This document shows, in pieces, positions 13,986-14,072 of a stretch of DNA of 14,072 bases; positions within the stretch are counted from its first letter, which is position 1; each line of letters starts with the position of its first letter. The DNA is from Planctomycetota bacterium. Lineage in GTDB: Bacteria; Planctomycetota; MHYJ01; JACPRB01. The notes beneath the pieces were generated by a model. It ran no database searches and was not told the DNA's origin. It saw nothing but the letters and a program-made list of their open reading frames with translations. The stretch is from assembly GCA_016200125.1 (NCBI GenBank), contig JACQFK010000626.1, positions 1 to 14,072 of the forward strand. Direction: 5' to 3'. The position numbers and the translations under genes are program-made.

Positions 13986-14015
13986 AGCTTAGCCCCGCCG
14001 CCCGGCGGGGGTCAA
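13986..14015 (-). promoter_or_regulatory. Promoter of the NIL-domain gene
   Basis: On the minus strand, TTGACC (14010-14015, five of six to TTGACA), an 18-base spacer and TAAGCT (13986-13991). Transcription would begin within a few bases of ATG 13978. The spacer holds a perfect GC-rich hairpin, CCCCGCC (13993-13999) and GGCGGGG (14004-14010) around four bases. This could alter promoter opening or weakly end transcription from the gene to the right. Confidence 0.55.
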
Positions 14016-14033
14016 GGAGATTATTGAACTCAC

Positions 14034-14072
14034 CTAGCGGTAGCCCCGGACGCCCACGTAGCCGCGCGAATA
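14034..14072 (-). CDS. C-terminal end of a further minus-strand gene (partial)
   Basis: Reading leftwards from the window edge gives YSRGYVGVRGYR and a TAG stop at 14034-14036. Eleven of twelve codons end in G or C, as in the surrounding genes, and the strand matches the neighbouring NIL gene. The glycine/arginine/tyrosine-rich tail gives no family. Twelve codons are too few to be certain. Confidence 0.3.
   Translation of the reverse strand, partial: YSRGYVGVRGYR

Overview
The window is GC-rich bacterial chromosome, densely packed with genes on both strands. An exported DUF1080 protein, a planctomycete-style CehA/McbA metallohydrolase, two small 'RPFRPF' type proteins, a sigma-54 promoter and a predicted outer-membrane beta-barrel point to a diderm from Planctomycetota, Acidobacteriota or a relative. 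No rRNA or marker tree is available here, so this is inference. I see no tRNA, rRNA, CRISPR array, insertion sequence or phage gene.

Layout. Positions 1-277 are non-coding, relatively AT-rich, and hold a very good sigma-54 promoter (about 209-226) with a triple half-site dyad 75-100 bp upstream of the predicted transcript start. It faces two small genes (278-505 and 547-789). Then come three genes for exported proteins on the plus strand (900-4903): DUF1080, CehA-like metallohydrolase, and a polysaccharide-lyase-like/concanavalin-fold protein. A minus-strand pair follows, trpD and a zinc-ribbon Nudix hydrolase (4911-6454), overlapping as TAATG. Divergent to it are an unknown 169-aa protein (6515-7024) and a sodium/calcium-exchanger-like antiporter that is split by one in-frame TAG into two adjacent reading frames (7106-7666, 7667-8383). 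topA (8395-10773) follows, transcribed from a promoter that overlaps the antiporter stop codon. Between topA and bioD (10893-11585) lies a 63-bp near-perfect palindrome made of two tandem 25-bp palindromes. After bioD come a beta-barrel protein (11634-12278), rsmI (minus) and truB (plus), whose start codons share the same CATG, a small NIL-domain gene (minus), and the last codons of a further minus-strand gene at the right edge.

How the genes work together. The housekeeping genes (trpD, topA, bioD, rsmI, truB) are unrelated functionally and do not form a pathway. The secreted trio has strong Shine-Dalgarno sites and looks like one operon for extracellular or periplasmic carbohydrate-related chemistry. 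Several other genes lack a Shine-Dalgarno sequence and carry a -10-like box 5-10 bases before the start codon, suggesting leaderless mRNAs. The most interesting signals are regulatory (the sigma-54 promoter with its upstream dyad; the tandem operator before bioD; a 16-bp motif at an identical distance before two genes) and the split antiporter.
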